Below are positions 30,801-37,642 of a stretch of DNA of 64,000 bases, piece after piece. Both the position numbers and the translations under genes were made by a program. Origin of the DNA: Colwellia sp. RSH04 (lineage in GTDB: Bacteria > Pseudomonadota > Gammaproteobacteria > Enterobacterales > Alteromonadaceae); contig NZ_QXIO01000001.1 of assembly GCF_003545765.1 (NCBI RefSeq), forward strand, positions 434,001 to 498,000, in the 5' to 3' direction. Every line of letters begins with the position of its first letter. Within the stretch, counting starts at the first letter, position 1. The notes under the pieces are model-generated. The model ran no database searches. It was not told the DNA's origin and saw only the letters and a program-made list of their open reading frames with translations.

Positions 30801-32146
30801 GCCACTTTATTATTTAAATCATTAGGTAAATTCTTAGTGGCACTTTCGATGGCTTCTAGTTCATATGTAGCAATTGCACCGTAAGGATGAGTAATACTGC
30901 CCGTTGATATACCACTTTCAATAGCTGATGGATCACAAGGGTTATCTGTTGTGTGGTTGCTTGTTGCGCTATACCAAGCAAGAGAGTTCAAATCAAATTG
31001 CCAAGAAAGTCCTTCGCCAATATCTACTTGGTTTAATACGGCACGAGTGATAGGGGCTTCTTCATTATCTGGATACGTCTTTAGGAATTGATAATGATAG
31101 CGTACTTCCTCTTTACGTGTACCTTCGCCAGTAAAGCTACTCTCAACATTACTCAATAATTGGCTATAATCACTACGGTAATGTAGCCATAAATTTCTTT
31201 CATCATTGGCATAAATACGAATCAGCCTATCTTGAGTATCATATTGATACTTTACCCAATTACCAAAATTATCACTTATTTTAGTCACCAAGGCCGAATA
31301 CTTATCTCTTTTTGCATTAAACTTCACCCCAAATGGCACTGGGCTATAGTTCTGCTTACGGATATGATCTAATTGATAAGTAATTCCTTGCGCCGTTTTA
31401 ACTAAAAACCCTTCTCCACTAGTATTGGCTGAAGGGATGCATGTAACAACGTCAAATGCATTACTAACAAGCTCAGCATTGGGAGCAATATCAGCTAACT
31501 TTGAACCGGGTACCCAAGGAGTAGGATCTAATAAACGACGCATGCTAGCTTGAGCATCAAAAAAACTGATCCCTTGCCAATACTGGCTTGGCTCAATACC
31601 ATACTGACCAATAGCTATATTAATATTATTATTTGGAGTGTAAAAAGCATCACTACAACGTGCTTCATGCCAACCGTAGTCAGACAATGCTAACGTTTCA
31701 ACACGAGGAATTTCTAAATTCCAACCACCTAAAGCAAAGCCCCCATTTGATAATGAGCCGTCAATCGTAATCGATAAGCTCGCATTATTAATGGCACTTT
31801 TACTACCTAAACCTGTCGAGAAATTTCGTATTATTGAGATCGGTAAATTACTATTACCTTTAATTGAAACATCGGTATGAGAAAATGATAAGGCACCTGT
31901 TAAATTATTTATTCGCTCCCCAATTAAATCTGTAGTTTCAGCGCTATATCCTTCATCAATTTTCATGCGATTAATAAGGTTTTGATTTCGGTTAGCTGGA
32001 TCAACCCCTCCCCAAGGTGCGGTTTCATCGTCCGAAAGACCTGCTGAACTGTTTACCGTGGAAGAGGCGTGACATAACCATGTAGTACTAAGAATAAGTA
32101 CCCAAAAAAAGCGTTGTAACTTATTCCTTGTTTTTGTAAAAGACAC
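24824..32146 (-). CDS. Secreted Rhs/YD-repeat shell protein with 13 FN3-like domains
   Basis: A 2440-aa exported protein beginning with GTG (upstream AGGGTATTCGAA). The signal peptide ends near STTWLCHA. An N-terminal domain of about 480 aa precedes YD/RHS repeats (about 480-1320), with units such as YQYDTQDRLIRIY, YGYDNANRLAW, YQYDNVGNVLKI, YDDNGNVQTI, YDGLDRLTLATG and YDPIGNIRS, ending at AYVHLAGQNLAKI. Instead of the Rhs core, about 13 fibronectin-III-like repeats of 80-90 aa follow (about 1330-2440). Most have a D/NYDGN-type strand, a W and a paired-Cys motif such as RACSAVGC. YD repeats form a hollow shell that encapsulates toxins; the FN3 array may be an adhesive stalk. There is no PAAR or type VI marker nearby. 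Confidence 0.88.
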   Translation of the reverse strand: MSFTKTRNKLQRFFWVLILSTTWLCHASSTVNSSAGLSDDETAPWGGVDPANRNQNLINRMKIDEGYSAETTDLIGERINNLTGALSFSHTDVSIKGNSNLPISIIRNFSTGLGSKSAINNASLSITIDGSLSNGGFALGGWNLEIPRVETLALSDYGWHEARCSDAFYTPNNNINIAIGQYGIEPSQYWQGISFFDAQASMRRLLDPTPWVPGSKLADIAPNAELVSNAFDVVTCIPSANTSGEGFLVKTAQGITYQLDHIRKQNYSPVPFGVKFNAKRDKYSALVTKISDNFGNWVKYQYDTQDRLIRIYANDERNLWLHYRSDYSQLLSNVESSFTGEGTRKEEVRYHYQFLKTYPDNEEAPITRAVLNQVDIGEGLSWQFDLNSLAWYSATSNHTTDNPCDPSAIESGISTGSITHPYGAIATYELEAIESATKNLPNDLNNKVAPECSFFDLHERSFLPAIKMKSLSGVGTNYQWNYSYSGYTYGNSGAIGERATIVTQDENNGRNKTTKYTYDVDYNNITNGSLIKTEIFSGSSTSPSALLQTSTTAYEQGPLILGNPNGNGPGFSYHYASESYLVRPNAQIVSIDGNTYTKNTLAFDNYGNALTVESFESEVNKRIENFGYQHDLVKWQLSLPTTKKLNGLEVSKTEYNGKNKAEKLYQYGSKQVTLTYHSDGTLASQTDALSNTFTYDNYKLGTPQLITLPNATTVQYSINHDGTVAWEKNENGFKTLYQWDDLKRIKKKTLPKDSANVWPDINYSYSFALGGEATGVIAGQPVRTITQGSKQSVSYYDAFKRPLLTLQQDITTGRKIFNSVRYNLAGATVFSGYPSYTVNTSDGTESTFDELGRLTSQKETTQNLLTTTEYLAGNQVKVTNPRGFSTTNKSVGFSSPSDGYLQSITSPEGVTTSFTYNNQYKAKTVSQSGIYGTNILNFTRHLYYDEQLRLCRVTNPEGHNTGYGYDNANRLAWKAFGASSLTTDSCLPPTNNRTIFQYDTLSQLKNVNNPAGTDDISYQYDNVGNVLKIATNNTVWNYDYNSLNQLKQESLNVDEQTFTLKYLFDSLGNTKQVTYPVDNKQIHFDYDALGAVTKITEGINNTLAEQITYHPNGQLKAFIYGNGLSYQQTINAQQLPEDIKVSNNLMEYSYLYDDNGNVQTIEDNLNSTYNRGFSYDGLDRLTLATGQWGTGNYSYDPIGNIRSKEIGNYHLIYNYDVKTNLLTDVQGSHSKSFSYDNRGNVLTNGKNSFIVDQANQVIQLNNQSDNSKVASYLYDGHKRRVKKAQGDNIDYSVYGQGGKLLFKQDSKGTHAYVHLAGQNLAKISELTSIENPIASPVLESESANNYNGNISLNWTSELSGYYYELYNGEILLETTQLDITTATVDMPLGQYNFSVKACNVDSVCSDKSNVVTVNVAVVSAPTMLGSDFTDTDGNITLNWSNISHSTSCKLLKDNNTQLPYKVIEAGIFTENTILEAGVYLFSIQACNLILAVEHCSEPSEAISVTIELLDNPIPEPPVFTGNDRIDYDGNFTLSWDAVTHATTYELNNGTNTAELFTNISNMPSGLYNYTVKACNSSGECSAASESQTITVSVITPPVITPQATPNYDGNFTVAWGAVEGVTDYEFTLNDEIETTTDTSISFNGLSLGSYTFKVRACINDECSKYSTTIINVEPPEPPEFIGPNIIDYDGNITVTWSESIGASYYELFQGATILTPSQNALSKNITLTEGTYIFNVRACSAVGCGNKSNPLNVVIRVPDAPVISGIDFSDYDGNYTITWNDVNHETRYELKKGSDAPTALSANITSESYSNVVEGIYLYQVRACSAVGCSDYSNTRTVSVLRPLPGPVSIIGNNYSTYNSSVSVSWNTDSDASYYKVYKGSSSSVVNSIAKASSQSKTFSSLTAGAHTFKVQACNSIGCAPNSNSITVTVKAPAKPSISGSNYTDYDGSVNISWNNVSHETYYELYKGSTKYQLSANVVSKSFSLPIGSHAFKVRACSTVGCSAFSSIKTVTVAKPSSPSISGFDHTVHGSTVNIAWSNVTGESRFEVFKGASKYDVTANTLSKSFNNLSVGTYSFKVRACSAVGCSGYSNIRTVTVKLPLPGPVSIIGNNYSTYNSSVSVSWNTDSDASYYKVYKGSSSSVVNSIAKASTQSKTFSSLTAGAHTFKVQACNSTGCAANSNSITVTVKVPAKPSISGSNYTDYDGTVSIGWNNVSYETGYELYKGSTKYSLSANTVSKSFSLPVGSHAFKVRACSAVGCSAFSSIKTVTVAKPSTPSISGSNYTDYDGTITLNWNNVAGETSYKLYNNASLIANIGANATSKTLTLSAGAHNFTLKACNALGCSANSNTRRVTVSAPGVTSIGSTTASYRRGLILNTRWSSVSGASTYKLFVNNILVYSGGAVSFSGLLPQIPDGPMFLIEVQACNGSLCGDKASRAVFN
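25628..25849. repeat. 222-bp near-identical repeat in the FN3 array, copy 1
   Basis: This segment and 26399-26620 are almost identical and lie 771 bp (257 codons) apart, the length of three FN3-like units. They encode the unit with YNSSVSVSWNTDSDASYYK. The flanking unit (SISGSNYTDYDG type) is also repeated at lower identity. This shows recent in-frame duplication of a three-domain block. Confidence 0.85.
26399..26620. repeat. 222-bp near-identical repeat in the FN3 array, copy 2
   Basis: Partner of 25628-25849, differing at only a few positions. Differences include GCACCTA-type changes near the paired Cys motif (SIGCAPN in this copy against STGCAAN). Homologous recombination between the copies would delete or add 257 residues without breaking the frame. 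Confidence 0.85.
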
Positions 32147-32354
32147 TTCGAATACCCTATAAGCTGTAATTAATTTTTGAGGATATTACATTAATTAAAT
32201 ATCTTTTTATAATACAATATACGAGATAAATTATACGAAAAAGCATATCGATTGAAATTGATAACGGCTATTTAAGGCTTAATAAATTGGAACGTTTTGA
32301 TTACGGATATTTTTGTTGTGCTCAGGTCGATGAGGTTATAGAAGTTCAACTAAA
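32147..32354. other. Upstream region of the Rhs shell gene
   Basis: About 200 AT-rich bases that should hold the promoter of the Rhs operon on the minus strand. TATAGG near 32155-32161 is very close to the GTG and is probably not the -10. No confident promoter or regulator site was found. Confidence 0.35.
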
Positions 32355-32377
32355 AAAGGCTCGCAAAACGAGCCTTT
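32355..32377 (-). terminator. Terminator of the M3 peptidase gene
   Basis: A perfect 9-bp GC-rich stem (AAAGGCTCG with CGAGCCTTT), 5-base loop, followed on the minus strand by a T-run (TTTAG after the stem's own T residues). It lies 30 bases after the peptidase stop. Confidence 0.85.
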
Positions 32378-32406
32378 GAGATGTTTTTCTTAAGTGGTAA
32401 ATTACA

Positions 32407-34572
32407 CTATTTAATCGGGAAACCTCGATCACGCATTAATGCTTCAACTTTTGCATCTCTGCCTCTAAAGGCGCGGTATGCATCAGCTGGATCTACTGCG
32501 TTTCTCACGCTAAATAAATGGTCAACAAGTTTTTGCGCCACTTCTTCATCATAGAAACCACCAGGCGCTTCTGCAAAGGCTTCAGCAGCATCAGAAGTTA
32601 AAACTTCCGCCCACATGTAACCATAATAGCTTGATGAGTAACCTTCGCCACTAAAGACATGACCAAAGTGCGGGCTACGATGACGCATTACAATTTGCTT
32701 AGGCATTTTCAATGCATCTAATGTTTCACGCTCAAACTTATCCGCATCAATACCTGTTGGATCAACCGTATGGAATTTCATATCAACTAAGGCTGACGCT
32801 AAGTACTCAGTGGTTTTGAAACCTTGGTTGAAGGTAGCCGCTTGTTTGATTTTAGCCACTAAATCAGCAGGCATAGGCTTACCTGTTTTGTAGTGTACTA
32901 AGTAATTGTCTATCACTTCATCAGTTGATAACCAACGCTCTAATAACTGAGATTGGAATTCAGTGTAATCACGTACGCCACTATTTAAGGTTGGGTATTC
33001 AACCTTTGACGCTAAGAAATGAAGTGCATGGCCAAATTCATGGAAGTATGTTTCAGCATCAGACCATGAAATTAAGGTTGGTTGACCTTCAACACCTTTA
33101 CTAAAGTTAGAGTTGTTTGAAGACAATACATTTTTCTTACCGTTAAAGGTAGTGTGGCTACGATACGTTGTTGCCCATGCACCAGAGCGCTTACCTTTAC
33201 GAGCAAATGGGTCTAAATACCATAAACCAATATGTTCACCTGACGTTTTATCTTTTACTTCCCAAACACGTACGTCTTCATGAAAAACCGGTACTGAACC
33301 ATCTGTTATTTCACTAAAGCTAAAGTTAAATAATCGACCAGCAACATAGAACATTGCTTCACGTAAGTTGTTTAATTGTAAGTATTGTTTTACTTCATCA
33401 GAATCAAGGTTGTATTTATCTTTACGTACTTTCTCAGCATAAAAACGGTAATCCCACGGTTCAATGTTTTCAATACCGTCTTGTTTTTTACCAATGGCTA
33501 GCATGTCGGCAACTTCTTCATCAACACGAGCAATGGCTGCAGGCCATACAGCCTCCATTAATTTAATCGCATTTTCTGGTGATTTAGCCATGCGATCTTC
33601 TAAACGCCATGATGCGTAGTTTTTATAACCTAGAAGACCAACACGTTCATGACGTAATTGTAAAATTTCAGCAATTAAGGCGTTGTTATCAAACTCATCA
33701 CCATTATCACCACGACTATAATAGTTTTCCCATACTTGTTTTCTTAATTTACGTTCTGTTGAATAAGTTAAGAATGGGTCCATAGAAGAGCGTGTATTAG
33801 TAATAGCATACTTACCTTCTTGACCACGTTCTTTAGCAGCGGCAGCCGCAACAGTAACAATAGACTCGGGTAATCCACCTAGCTGCTCTTTTGTTAAATA
33901 AACAACATAGTTTTCTTCATCAGCTAAAACATTGTTACCAAATTTAGTATGTAATTGAGCTAAACGTTGATTAATTTCAGCGTAACGCTTTTTATCTGCT
34001 GCATTTAATGTCGCGCCATTGCGCGCAAAGCTGTTATAAGTTAACAAAACTAAACGTTGCTTTTCAGGTGAAAGTGCTTTGACTTCTTTTGAGTTGTATA
34101 CAGCGGCAATACGTTGAAATAACTTATCGTTTTGACTTATTTTTGAATAGAAAGCTGACATTTTCGGTGCTAATTCAGCTTGTAGTTTTCGAAACTCTGG
34201 CGTTGATTTATTTGCACGCCAAATACCGTAGTAAGCATACAAACGGTTTAATTCTGACCCCGTTTTTTCCATTTCTACAATAGTATTTTCAAATGTCGGT
34301 GCTGCTGGATTGTTTGCAATAACGTTAATCTCAGCTAAGTTGCTTGCCATTGCCTGCTCCATCGCAGGGATGATGCCATCAATAGTGACTTTATCAAACG
34401 CTGGTACACCTTGAAATGGCCCTTGCCATTCTGCTAATAATAACGCCTTAGACTGCTCCACTGCGCTTTTTTCTACAACAGTACTCGCCTGTGCACTCAC
34501 TGTATCTTCACTTGTACTACAGCCCATTAGTATACTTGATACTAAAAAGGCACTAATAAATTGTTTATTCAT
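32407..34572 (-). CDS. dcp: M3 family peptidyl-dipeptidase lipoprotein, Dcp-like
   Basis: Zinc metallopeptidase that releases dipeptides from C-termini. The 721-aa protein has a lipoprotein signal peptide with lipobox SSILMGC (Cys near residue 18), so it is exported and lipid-anchored. The thimet-oligopeptidase fold is seen in WQGPFQGVPAFD and the catalytic HEXXH in YFHEFGHALHFL, with the downstream Glu in the GVRDYTEFQSQLLERW stretch. The C-terminal GYSSSYYGYMWAEVL and MRDRGFPIK are Dcp-type. E. coli Dcp is not a lipoprotein; this variant is common in marine gammaproteobacteria. Confidence 0.92.
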   Translation of the reverse strand: MNKQFISAFLVSSILMGCSTSEDTVSAQASTVVEKSAVEQSKALLLAEWQGPFQGVPAFDKVTIDGIIPAMEQAMASNLAEINVIANNPAAPTFENTIVEMEKTGSELNRLYAYYGIWRANKSTPEFRKLQAELAPKMSAFYSKISQNDKLFQRIAAVYNSKEVKALSPEKQRLVLLTYNSFARNGATLNAADKKRYAEINQRLAQLHTKFGNNVLADEENYVVYLTKEQLGGLPESIVTVAAAAAKERGQEGKYAITNTRSSMDPFLTYSTERKLRKQVWENYYSRGDNGDEFDNNALIAEILQLRHERVGLLGYKNYASWRLEDRMAKSPENAIKLMEAVWPAAIARVDEEVADMLAIGKKQDGIENIEPWDYRFYAEKVRKDKYNLDSDEVKQYLQLNNLREAMFYVAGRLFNFSFSEITDGSVPVFHEDVRVWEVKDKTSGEHIGLWYLDPFARKGKRSGAWATTYRSHTTFNGKKNVLSSNNSNFSKGVEGQPTLISWSDAETYFHEFGHALHFLASKVEYPTLNSGVRDYTEFQSQLLERWLSTDEVIDNYLVHYKTGKPMPADLVAKIKQAATFNQGFKTTEYLASALVDMKFHTVDPTGIDADKFERETLDALKMPKQIVMRHRSPHFGHVFSGEGYSSSYYGYMWAEVLTSDAAEAFAEAPGGFYDEEVAQKLVDHLFSVRNAVDPADAYRAFRGRDAKVEALMRDRGFPIK

Positions 34573-34915
34573 TTCTTTATCTCGATGTTATGTAGATTAA
34601 ATATTCTCTTTATTATTGCTTTACCGTTATGCGAAAGGTAGGCGCTAAAATTATTGCGCACATTACTGTTTTCAAATAAACACTTCCCATAAGATAACAC
34701 CATATTAACAAGTATTTATCGTTAGCAATACTTTCAATAGCGTGATTCACCGCTTAATTGCTACCACTAAACGTGTTTAGCTATTTACTTTGAAGGTTTT
34801 AAATAAAAAAAGACCGGCAACTCAATGGTAAGTGCCGGCTAAAAAAAGGGGGATGTTGGTTGGGAGTCCCCTTTATAACAATTGGTCTAAGGTAACCATG
34901 TTTTAAAATGAGCTA
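34573..34915. other. Intergenic region M3 peptidase / EF-hand gene
   Basis: A 343-base gap with the EF-hand gene terminator at 34811-34840 and presumably the peptidase promoter in its lower half. A short CTAAAC/GTTTAG palindrome lies near 34768-34781. No gene was seen. Confidence 0.45.
34811..34840 (-). terminator. Terminator of the EF-hand gene
   Basis: A GC-rich stem (CCGGCA with TGCCGG, extended by AG/CT around a bulged A) followed on the minus strand by a run of T residues (TTTTTTTATTT). It lies about 75 bases downstream of the EF-hand stop. Confidence 0.85.
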
Positions 34916-35230
34916 TTACTTCGCACTCGCGACATAGCTTTCTAGTTCTTTTTGGCTTAATAAATTATCAGCATTACGGTCTATATCACTGAACGTACGC
35001 GCTAATAGTTGATTATTACTTGCTTTAACTTCAGCTAAACTTAATTCGCCATCTTTATTGGCGTCTAAAGAGCTAAAAGCCACTGCATCTGATTTTTTAG
35101 CTACTTCAGTTGTTGCTTGTTTTGCCTTAACCACATCAGCTTCAATTTTTTCATTGGCATTCACGATAAAAGAAGCCGTTATTGCGGTTGCTACGAAAAG
35201 GCTTACTTTAGTTAAACTTAAATTTCTCAT
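34916..35230 (-). CDS. Secreted EF-hand protein
   Basis: A 104-aa exported protein beginning MRNLSLTKVSLF (ATG at 35230 with AAGGAACAACA upstream; an upstream ATG at 35245 is unlikely). The signal peptide ends near FIVNA. Two EF-hand loops follow: DANKDGELSLAE (good canonical ligands) and DIDRNADNLLSQKE (shifted or degenerate). It is probably a periplasmic Ca2+-binding protein of the CREC/calmodulin-like type. It faces away from glrK, and its upstream region holds a sigma-54-type promoter and GlrR-type sites, so it is likely controlled by the neighbouring two-component system. Confidence 0.85.
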   Translation of the reverse strand: MRNLSLTKVSLFVATAITASFIVNANEKIEADVVKAKQATTEVAKKSDAVAFSSLDANKDGELSLAEVKASNNQLLARTFSDIDRNADNLLSQKELESYVASAK

Positions 35231-35265
35231 TGTTGTTCCTTGCATATATCAATCAATAGTAGGGG

Positions 35266-35286
35266 TAATACAGTGTCTGTATTACA
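35266..35286 (-). promoter_or_regulatory. Perfect 9-bp palindrome at the predicted 5' end of the EF-hand transcript
   Basis: Arms GTAATACAG (35266-35274) and CTGTATTAC (35278-35286) with spacer TGT. The predicted sigma-54 start site falls at about 35285, so the palindrome would form a 5'-terminal hairpin of the mRNA. It could instead be a repressor operator overlapping the start site. Confidence 0.6.
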
Positions 35287-35295
35287 GTGGATATA

Positions 35296-35312
35296 GCACA
35301 AGCCGTACCAAC
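35296..35312 (-). promoter_or_regulatory. Sigma-54-type promoter upstream of the EF-hand gene
   Basis: The minus strand reads TGGTACGGCTTGTGCT. The invariant GG (35310-35309) and GC (35298-35297) are 10 bases apart, as required for the -24/-12 elements. It matches the consensus TGGCACG-N4-TTGCW at 10 of 12 defined positions. The predicted start, about 35285, is 55 bases upstream of the EF-hand ATG. Confidence 0.65.
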
Positions 35313-35375
35313 TTAGATAACTACATGTTTTTTATGGAGTTAAGGTGAATTTCTATATATAAATCGATGCAATAC

Positions 35376-35393
35376 TGTCTCTGATAAACAACA
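35376..35393. promoter_or_regulatory. Probable GlrR binding site, imperfect
   Basis: TGTCTCTGATAAACAACA matches the enterobacterial GlrR consensus TGTC-N10-GACA except for one base. It lies about 90-108 bases upstream of the predicted sigma-54 start site, the normal range for an enhancer. Confidence 0.45.
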
Positions 35394-35496
35394 GTATTTA
35401 TTTTTCTTTTTATCTTTAAACATACCGCAATGGTAATAATTACAATTTAGGCCTAAAAAACAAGCACTTAACAAGATACTAGGCAACCTAAATGAC

Positions 35497-35514
35497 TGTC
35501 TCTTATTAGCGACA
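35497..35514. promoter_or_regulatory. Probable GlrR binding site, perfect consensus
   Basis: TGTCTCTTATTAGCGACA is an exact match to TGTC-N10-GACA, the site bound by GlrR (QseF) upstream of glmY in enterobacteria. It lies 77 bases before the glrK start and about 212-229 bases upstream of the sigma-54-type promoter facing the EF-hand gene. Confidence 0.6.
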
Positions 35515-35590
35515 ACATTGTTTTCTGTTTAAAATTAACATAAAAAGGGAGGCTGATTTACATATTAACTTTTTCAGGACACTCTACCCT

Positions 35591-37069
35591 GTGAATAATC
35601 ACGCGTTTAGTAACACTATAATGACGTTAGCCAATAAACTTACCAAAATTTCAATGGTCAATTTAATATTGCTGGGTTTCTCATTTGTTGCACTTCCCTT
35701 AGCTATTTCACTATTATTTACTGCAAATAAACTATCGCATTTAGCTAAACAAAGCAGTGAAACCATTTTTGAAGTTGCCTCGTTAACCCAGCTTAATACT
35801 GAGTTGTCTGATACCTTGAGTAATATTGAACGTTCTGCAAGCCAATATTTAGTTCTTAGGGATGATGAGTTACAGCAACTTTTTCTCAATCAACAGCAAG
35901 CGTTAAGTCAAATAATTAAGAAAACCTTAAAGCATAATCACAATAAAATATTAGCTCAATTGCTTACTAAAATGTTAACAGCAAGCATTCAAATAAAAAG
36001 CCAGTTAAGTTCAGAGCTTATTAACAGCATAACCCTTGTGCAATTACAGCAAGAGTTCAAAGCGCTCATCGCGCTAAAAGTTGAAATAAAACACTACAGC
36101 GACTCGTTAATTAAACAAAAAGCTGATGATGTTAAGTTATCGAATGAAGCCGCGCGCAGTAATATATTTAATAGCTTGTATATTATTCCGTTGAGCTTGT
36201 TTATTGCTTTGCTCTTTCTTGTAATAATTATTCGTCCATTGAAGCGTTTAATTGGCCGTATTCACGACTTAGAGCAAGGTAACTTTCAAGAAAAAATCAC
36301 TTTTACCGGCGCTGCTGAATTTGAAGAAATAGCCAATGCACTCGATATGATGCGCGCAAGGCTTCACGCGTTAGAGTTACAAAAATCGAGTTTTATTCGC
36401 CATATCTCTCATGAGCTTAAGACTCCACTAGCGGCAATAAGAGAAGGTACCGAGTTGATTCATGATAATAGCGTAGGCCTATTAAACAGCGATCAACAAG
36501 AAATTTGTGACATTATTAAACTGAGTGTCCACAGGTTACAGCGCTTAATTGAAGATCTGCTAGATTTCAATATTGTCTTAGATTCAACCAGCTTAGTGGC
36601 TAATGAAAACATTGCTTTATTAGCGATTATTACCGAGGTAATCAATGAAAGGCAGCTCGATATAAAACGCAAAGATTTAACCATCATTACACCCACCAAT
36701 GATATTCATTTGCACTCAAATGCCACTCAATTGAAAGTAGTGTTTGATAATATATTATCGAATGCGATTAAGTATTCACCGCAATCAGGCACTATTACCT
36801 TATTAAGTCGCTGCCATAACGATAGCGTTGAAATTTCCTTTATTGATGAAGGGGCAGGAATAACCCTTGAAGATCAAGATAAAGTCTTTGATGCCTTTTA
36901 TCAGGGTGCTCCACCAGAGCATAGCCAAATTAAAGGTAGTGGCTTAGGGCTAACCATTGTTAAAGAGTTACTATTGCGTTTACAAGGTACTATTACGTTA
37001 ACCAATAGCGACGTAGGTGCAGTGGCCACAATTACCTTGCCTAATAACAGCAAGACTGTCGAGAATTAA
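35591..37069 (+). CDS. glrK: Sensor histidine kinase GlrK (QseE)
   Basis: Membrane sensor of the GlrKR (QseEF) envelope-stress two-component system. The 492-aa protein has TM1 (about residues 22-45), a periplasmic helical domain, TM2 (about 195-215), HAMP, a dimerisation/phosphoacceptor domain with the His in FIRHISHELKTPLAAIREG, and an ATPase domain with the N box (NILSNAIKYSP), DEGAG and GSGLGLTIVKELL. The start is GTG at 35591, or ATG at 35621 (MTLANKLTKI). It is followed by qseG (4-base gap) and glrR, the standard order. Confidence 0.93.
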   Translation: MNNHAFSNTIMTLANKLTKISMVNLILLGFSFVALPLAISLLFTANKLSHLAKQSSETIFEVASLTQLNTELSDTLSNIERSASQYLVLRDDELQQLFLNQQQALSQIIKKTLKHNHNKILAQLLTKMLTASIQIKSQLSSELINSITLVQLQQEFKALIALKVEIKHYSDSLIKQKADDVKLSNEAARSNIFNSLYIIPLSLFIALLFLVIIIRPLKRLIGRIHDLEQGNFQEKITFTGAAEFEEIANALDMMRARLHALELQKSSFIRHISHELKTPLAAIREGTELIHDNSVGLLNSDQQEICDIIKLSVHRLQRLIEDLLDFNIVLDSTSLVANENIALLAIITEVINERQLDIKRKDLTIITPTNDIHLHSNATQLKVVFDNILSNAIKYSPQSGTITLLSRCHNDSVEISFIDEGAGITLEDQDKVFDAFYQGAPPEHSQIKGSGLGLTIVKELLLRLQGTITLTNSDVGAVATITLPNNSKTVEN

Positions 37070-37073
37070 CCTA

Positions 37074-37631
37074 ATGCTTTTACCTAATTTTACTCATTCA
37101 CTTAACTCGGCTTTCGCCTGCAAAAATTTACTTTGTGGATTGCTACTAACACTGTTAACGGCTTGTCAGATAACACCGCAATCACCAATCCCAGTATTTA
37201 GTTATAGTAGCTATTACTTGTGGCTTAAAACATTAACGCAAGCAGAATTAACGATAGAAATTAATAAGCAAAAAAATATAATTTCATCGCAAAAAGATCA
37301 AAAATCGTCAATTAAATTAATGCTAGCTCATAGTTTGCCAAGCTCGCCAATTTATCAACCATATCAGGCAAAAACCATGCTGAATCAGTACACTATATCT
37401 TCAGCAAATTTTGGTAACGAAGCAAATCTTGCTTTTTTATTGCTGTTGAAAGATCAACTCAATGCGCAACTATTATTAATTGAAAAACACAAAGCCACGC
37501 ACAAGAAGAAGCAACAAGAAGTAGACAAGCTACAAAAAGAGCTGACACATTTAACGATTCAACTAGAGCTTTTAGCCTTACAACTTGAACAGTTAAAAAA
37601 TATTGAAAAAAACATTAACCAGCATAATTAG
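37074..37631 (+). CDS. qseG: QseG-like outer-membrane lipoprotein
   Basis: A 185-aa lipoprotein between the kinase and response regulator genes. The signal peptide ends in LLLTLLTAC (lipobox LTAC). The mature part is helical, with a C-terminal coiled coil (about residues 130-183, HKKKQQEVDKLQKELTHL). Sequence is weakly conserved in this family; the assignment rests on position, lipobox and coiled coil. In E. coli QseG (YfhG) is an outer-membrane lipoprotein that binds and controls the kinase GlrK (QseE). The ATG at 37074 lies four bases after the glrK stop codon. Confidence 0.78.
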   Translation: MLLPNFTHSLNSAFACKNLLCGLLLTLLTACQITPQSPIPVFSYSSYYLWLKTLTQAELTIEINKQKNIISSQKDQKSSIKLMLAHSLPSSPIYQPYQAKTMLNQYTISSANFGNEANLAFLLLLKDQLNAQLLLIEKHKATHKKKQQEVDKLQKELTHLTIQLELLALQLEQLKNIEKNINQHN

Positions 37632-37642
37632 CGACGCCCCCT

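Noticed and set aside
35515-35590. A GlmY-type sRNA or sigma-54 promoter directed towards glrK
   Set aside because: No GG-N10-GC was found between the GlrR-type site and glrK, and no terminator-ended small transcript unit is visible.
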